A stretch of DNA of 64,000 nucleotides, taken from the NCBI GenBank assembly GCA_013396755.1, contig VWZF01003842.1, positions 2,519,442-2,583,441 of the forward strand, given 5' to 3'. Below the pieces are notes generated by a model. That model was given only the letters and a program-made list of their open reading frames with translations, was not told the origin of the DNA and ran no database searches. This stretch comes from Sclerurus mexicanus (Eukaryota > Chordata > Aves > Passeriformes > Furnariidae). A program made the translations under genes and the position numbers. Below, one piece after another: positions 59,037-64,000 of this stretch (positions are counted from its first letter, which is position 1; every line of letters starts with the position of its first letter).

Positions 59037-62000
59037 AATGCCATTGCCACTCACAGCCATTAGGCACCCGTCTCCCACTAGATTATAACTTTTAATGAGG
59101 TGGAGAGGAAAAAATAATATTTGTAAAAACAAATAATTAAACAAGGGGGTTTTACATGTGTATCACTTCTATTTCTTGCTCTTTCTGTTGGAGGAAGGTC
59201 AACTTTTAAAAAAGAAAAATACTAATTTTGGCTTCACACCCCTTGAAAATGAAACAATATCTAAAAAGTGCCTTCGTAAAAGCATCATCAACATGATCTT
59301 ATAGCTGTAGTAGCTTGTTGAGCTGCACAACATATTTATTCAGTCTGTGGACCAAAACACTATTGCTGTCTCTTAGTCCTCTAACTTTGAGAATTCAGGT
59401 ACTCAAAATAAGATCCTTCCATATCCTATGCTTTCATCTTCCATGCTTTATTACCTGTAGTTGAGGTTCTTTGAACTTACTGTCAATCCATTATTATTCG
59501 TTGCTCGCTTACAAGGTTTTCAGTTACACCTGTGCTTTTTATAGGTCCTACCAAAGAAATCTTAATACAGTGTGTTTCAGAGATATCAGAAGCTACATAC
59601 CTTCAAATGCTAGGAATCTGCTATAAAAGGTACAGCATTTTTTTATTATATGAATTTTGTGAATTCTCAGAAAACTCCAGAGAATACACTGCTTAATTTG
59701 CTTACATTACCCTAATTCTGTTCAAGAAATTTGTCCTTAGATCTGTGTAGTGATTGTATCTGCATCCAGTTTGATCTTTTGAGAGAATCACTGTAAGTAC
59801 CAGTCTGCTTTATTCCCAGTCTAAGGTAATTTCATAGACCCTTTGTAAGGGCTTAATATGAACCTGTATCACCCAATTGCTTTGTTTCTGTGTGAGCTGT
59901 TTACAGACTTTCCTCAGAGACCAAAGATATTGCACATAGGTAATGTGGCAAACCCTCCTAATCTGCAAGGTTTAAGCCCTTCATATAGGCATGAGATAAA
60001 GTTGTAAAACTATTGTTATGCCCATTTAAAGAACAGCTCTTCCTGTTACACTAGAGAAAAACACTGGCTGCATTTCAAAGTTGAAAACATATTTTAGCAT
60101 TTCTTAACTTTTCTATTCCTGATCTTTTTTTCTTTCATCATTTTAATGCAGACACGCTAAATGGATTATTATGTGCTCAAATAAAGACCTTCTCAAAGGG
60201 GAACCTCTGTCTCTGTACTGTGAGAAATCTTGATATCCTGCTGTGGCCTATGTTTTCAGCCTTAATTTACATCTGTTCTGTTCTGTCAGCCACAGAGAAA
60301 TAACACAGTCATGGCTGTCTTATTCCCAAGTTATGATCCTGTTGGGTTTTTTTAAGTCTTATATGCAGTATTGTAACCTAACTTGAATTCTCTGTGTGAG
60401 GTGGGATCAAAAAAGTAAAAATAGCAGATGGGTTTTAGAAAAACCTGGAAGAAATTTTGGTGGGAGTTTTTTGTTTGTTTTTGTTTGGTTGGGGGTTTTT
60501 TTTGGTAATTTGTTTTTGTTTGTTTGTTTGAGATACCTTTAATATTTTAAATACTGTTTTCCTAATGTTCTAATCCATGGGACTGTGAAAAAGTTTGCCT
60601 CTAACTCTTTTTGTGTAATATTTTTTTTCTTTTTAATATGTATAAAGCTATTTGAAAGGTATCATCAGATTCTCTATCTTTCTATGCACACAGAGCTATT
60701 CCAGGAAGAAGAGGACAGTTCCCAAAAGAGCATACCTCTATTTAACCAAAGTTTAAACTAGTTACATCAGTGTTTAGATTAGCGCCTCACACACTTTGCT
60801 TTCCAGATTTATTTCTTGCCATGCTTTTCATCTGGTTTAGATAACAGTTAAATGATGTTTGTAGACCTTCTGATCCATGACTATGACATTTTTTTCCTAA
60901 ATAACGCATTATTGCAGCACAGAATCAAAGTAGCTGAACCACGGACTGATCCAAAGACAGGCTGATTTTGGAGGAGTACAGAAGAAAGTGGGGAACTGTC
61001 TTGATTCCCCCCTGTGTAGCACAAGCAGGTGCTGAAAGCATCTATGATCTCATACTCTGAAGAGCATAACCTCTTCCAGATTTTGTGGAGATTAAGAAAA
61101 CTAAATTACAAATTCTAGGTTTAATACAATTTTTACTCCAGGCTCCATAACCCCCATGGAGAATTTGTTTCATCCTCAAACCTGGTTCCTTCTATTACTG
61201 CCCATCCAGTTTTTGTCTTAGCAATGCACATTGCCATTTCTTCTTGGCCTGCATGAACGTTACCAGCTTGGGTCCTCCTTACTGTTACTGACCTTTTGAT
61301 GGAGTGAAAAAATATCTGACTTGATGCCTAGTCATCTAAAACAGCACAGTATATTTTGTGTTCCTGACAAATAGTTCTGTCATGAGGGTGACTTTTCAGT
61401 TTCCTGAGTTTCCTGTAGCAAAGTTGTATTGCTGTGGAATTATTATTAATTATTTAGGGAAAAAATTGTTATAAATTTTGTGAGGTTTATTTTTTTTCCT
61501 TAGAATCCACAATAAAATAAGTAAAAGAATAGTCTATAAAATTTCATAAGAGTAAACTCTGACTTCCTGTCTGTAAAGAAGTGGGCAAAATTGGTAAAAG
61601 GCTGCTGTTATCATTTTACTGCAGTTCTGTCTGCCTCTGAATAATTTTTTACATATCTTTCATGGGTTCACAGGAAAGAGAATAATTCTGCCACCTGCAA
61701 ACGTATCTTAAGAGGGACATAAACTCTTGCAGCATTGCAAGGTCTGGAAGGAGAAGAAAGGGGCAACATCTACTGGTACTGCAGAATTACAAAGTACCTA
61801 AAACCACCTTATATTGCCAAGGGCTTCTTTGGACCAAGGACAGTTTAGTGTTGCTTTTAGTAGAGTTTCTTGTTTCCTAGTAGAGTTCATGCAATCCATA
61901 ATTCCCTGTGGTGGTCTTTGTATGCACTCCTTGTGGGAATGAAAGCTTATCCCGGACAGCAGTAATGAGAGCCTTGGTGGCACCACTGGGAACAAGTAGC

Positions 62001-62202
62001 CACCCCAGAGGTCCCACCTTCTCAGTAAATAGTAACTATTGTATTTTGATGACTACAGGCAGCTTTGTTCCCTAGTAGGTAAGGAAATCCTTAGATGTCA
62101 TCTTTGTTTAGAGATTAATGGGTTCCATTTGGCCAAACTTCTTGATTGACACCATTGATATTTAAGGTAAGGAGAACTAGAGCACTGATAAAAAAATTAT
62201 AT
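59037..62202. other. Long non-coding stretch with a T/G tract
   Basis: No frame reaches 60 codons between about 58938 and 61797. A T/G-rich low-complexity tract lies at 60465-60530 (tttgtttgtttttgtttgg type). The minus-strand frame at 61798-61995 shows no known motif. Confidence 0.45.
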
Positions 62203-62315
62203 AGGATCATAGGATTATTTACATTGGAAAAGGCCTTTTAAGATTATCAAATCAAACCATTCACCTATTACTGCCAATTCCACCACTTTAACCGCATTAG
62301 AACCCAACTCATTAA
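62203..62315 (-). repeat. CR1 LINE 3' fragment, antisense
   Basis: aggatcataggattatttac, ttggaaaaggccttttaaga, tcaaatcaaaccattcacct and actgccaattccaccactt match an antisense CR1 end of the ttggaaaagacctttaagatc type. The copy is short and moderately worn. Confidence 0.82.
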
Positions 62316-64000
62316 CTGCAAAAGGTATTTAAAAAAAATCTGCAAATTAAGATCACATAAACTGCTATGCAGCACCAGCACTTTAGAGATAATTTGTCTT
62401 AGGTGTATTTCATCTCAAAGATAAATTTAAGCTTTTATAATTACTAGTTTTTTCTTCTTAGCTTTCAGTCAGCAAGGTGAAAAGAACACAGTGGCATCAT
62501 GAAAAGTTCTGTGAAATGTATATTAGTCTGTTTTCAAAACAGGCCATGGAGTTTTTATCTACCAGACTGTGATAAACTGATGGCTACAGTGTAATCACTC
62601 GAGATAATGTGCCTCATATAAACATCTCACGCTCGCTTAGAATTGCTGAATCTGGGATAATTAGAGTTGAGTTCAAGTTAGCAGCCTTCGTACATATTTA
62701 CCAAACTTCTCAGACTGGCTGTGCAGTCAGTGTGTTAACAGACCTTGGGCTTCACGTTGCCACAGACGTCATTAACCTTCAGTATCATCATACTAAAGTC
62801 TCTATGCCTATGTAACTATTAAAGCTTCTAGAGTTTTAGTTGAACAGGGAATGTGAAATGGACCATCAGCAATGGTCTTTGCATTGATTTTATGGGGCAT
62901 GTGCATTCACCATCTTGCCAATGGATTTTTGGCCAAATGGAATCAGAAAGCTGTTGTTCAGCTTAGACATTATAACTGAAAATGATTATAAAATACTTTG
63001 GCATATCTTCCTTAATGTCAAACTTTATAGCTATGCTTAAATGTTGATGCAAGATGAATAAACATCCCTTAAGAGTTTTTAGTGTGGTAATTTCTTTTAA
63101 TTTAAAGCAGTGTGCTCTGCAAACCATACTGACATTAGCCATATTGTATTTTAGATTATGTCAATTGTTCTGTGGTGCCTGAATCCATGGAAATATTTGC
63201 AGGCTTCTCTTAGGCTTTCTTTGGCACTGAAAAGCCAAGACCAGGGCATGTATAGCAAAGCCTGATGTTTATCTTTCATATAATGCATCTACATTCTGAA
63301 AACAGCCAGAATATATTTTTGATTAGGGTCTTCAACCTCAAACTACAAAAGGTGAGCCATGTTGTCATCTCTGTACAGAAAGCCTGTCTGAGTTGTTCCA
63401 GCAGGAAGCCCAGGCTGAATAGAAAGTGGCTCTTCTGGAGTTTTCAAGCTTCATAGGCTAGACTTCCAGATAATCAGCTAAGCAGCAGTGACAGAAACAC
63501 CGCGCCCACCGACACAATTCAGAATTATGTTGCAGCAGGAAGTTGTTCTGTGATCTTACGCACCTCCAGAGACATTTATTTCCCTGCTTTTTGGTCTATA
63601 TGCACATGCTGGTTGCTTTTCTATTCTGCAGATGAGGACTGCAGTTTGGTACCTGGTCAGTGTGCACAAGTTGCAATCTTGCATCATCACTACCCATGCT
63701 AGTGCCCTTTAGAAGAAGCTGTGCCTTTGTGATAAATGCAGTGCTTTGAAACAGTCACATGGGAAAATTCTCCATGAGTTCCCATCATAATCCTATGATA
63801 TGATATAAACAGAATGTAGTGATAAAATATGTGCTGAACGTGGCTTCAGCATAAGGGGGAATTTCTGCATGGTCCTTCTCAAATTAGAAGAGCATCTATA
63901 TAAGGTTTACTTGACCTTTTGTCTTTATTCTCTGAAGTTTCTGGGTATTTTTTAAGCCCTCTCAAAGACACTTAACTCTAGGTGCACATTTTCATATGCA
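62316..64000. other. Non-coding stretch with CpG-enriched patches
   Basis: No gene is recognised. CpGs are over-represented at 62600-62770 and again at 63500-63512. The 68-codon frame at 62609-62815 (MPHINISRSLRIAE start) overlaps the first patch and could be a short exon, but has no recognised motif. Confidence 0.4.
62600..62775. promoter_or_regulatory. CpG-enriched patch with a CRE-like site
   Basis: CpGs lie at about 62600, 62631, 62635, 62688, 62755 and 62766, the last inside agacgtcatt, one base from a palindromic cAMP-response element. Background CpG density is much lower. Possible conserved enhancer; function not shown. Confidence 0.2.

Noticed and set aside
1..64000. A bacterial, phage or CRISPR system
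   Set aside because: There are no operons, ribosome-binding-site patterns, spacer arrays or long genes, and the repeats are those of a bird genome.

Overview
The window reads as nuclear DNA of a bird, most probably a passerine. It is AT-rich, CpG-poor and free of any gene I can name. The evidence is its retrotransposons. At least nine fragments of the avian LINE CR1 are present, all 5'-truncated and none longer than about 0.7 kb. One degraded tRNA-Ile-derived SINE carries a CR1-type tail (37284-37415), a SINE design described from passerines (the TguSINE1 type). There is no operon structure, rRNA, functional tRNA or CRISPR array, and nothing prokaryotic. The sequence behaves like a gene desert or very long intron.

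Layout. Positions 1-190 hold a possible terminal coding exon on the minus strand. 2.2-2.4 kb has a decayed antisense CR1 and a small minisatellite. 2.4-10.1 kb is unique-looking DNA with several unremarkable open frames, one preceded by a good acceptor-like site near 4612. 10.1-12.1 kb holds two antisense CR1s, 16.7-17.2 kb a sense CR1 lacking its 3' end, and 18.0-19.6 kb a run of A/C and T/G tracts, short tandem duplications and a (GATA)13 microsatellite. 22.5-23.0 kb is a CR1 followed closely by a long G tract containing the window's only N. A candidate plus-strand exon lies at 28330-28513. From 31.2 to 35.2 kb there is almost no open frame at all. The SINE at 37.3 kb abuts a GC-rich block (37.4-38.25 kb) with repeat modules. 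43.7-44.9 kb contains an AT-only tract, a possible LTR remnant and a CR1. 50.6-51.15 kb and 58.4-59.0 kb are longer CR1 copies, and 62.2 kb is a short antisense CR1.

How the parts relate. The SINE's final ~45 bases match the 3' end of the CR1 at 58437-59036, so the window holds both a tRNA-headed SINE and a LINE with the tail its mobilisation would need. I do not see a convincing new system. The most useful leads are the SINE/LINE tail match, two exon-like segments (1-190 minus, 28330-28513 plus), three CpG-enriched patches that may be regulatory, and the N-containing G tract. No open frame here is long enough to be significant by length alone in 64 kb.
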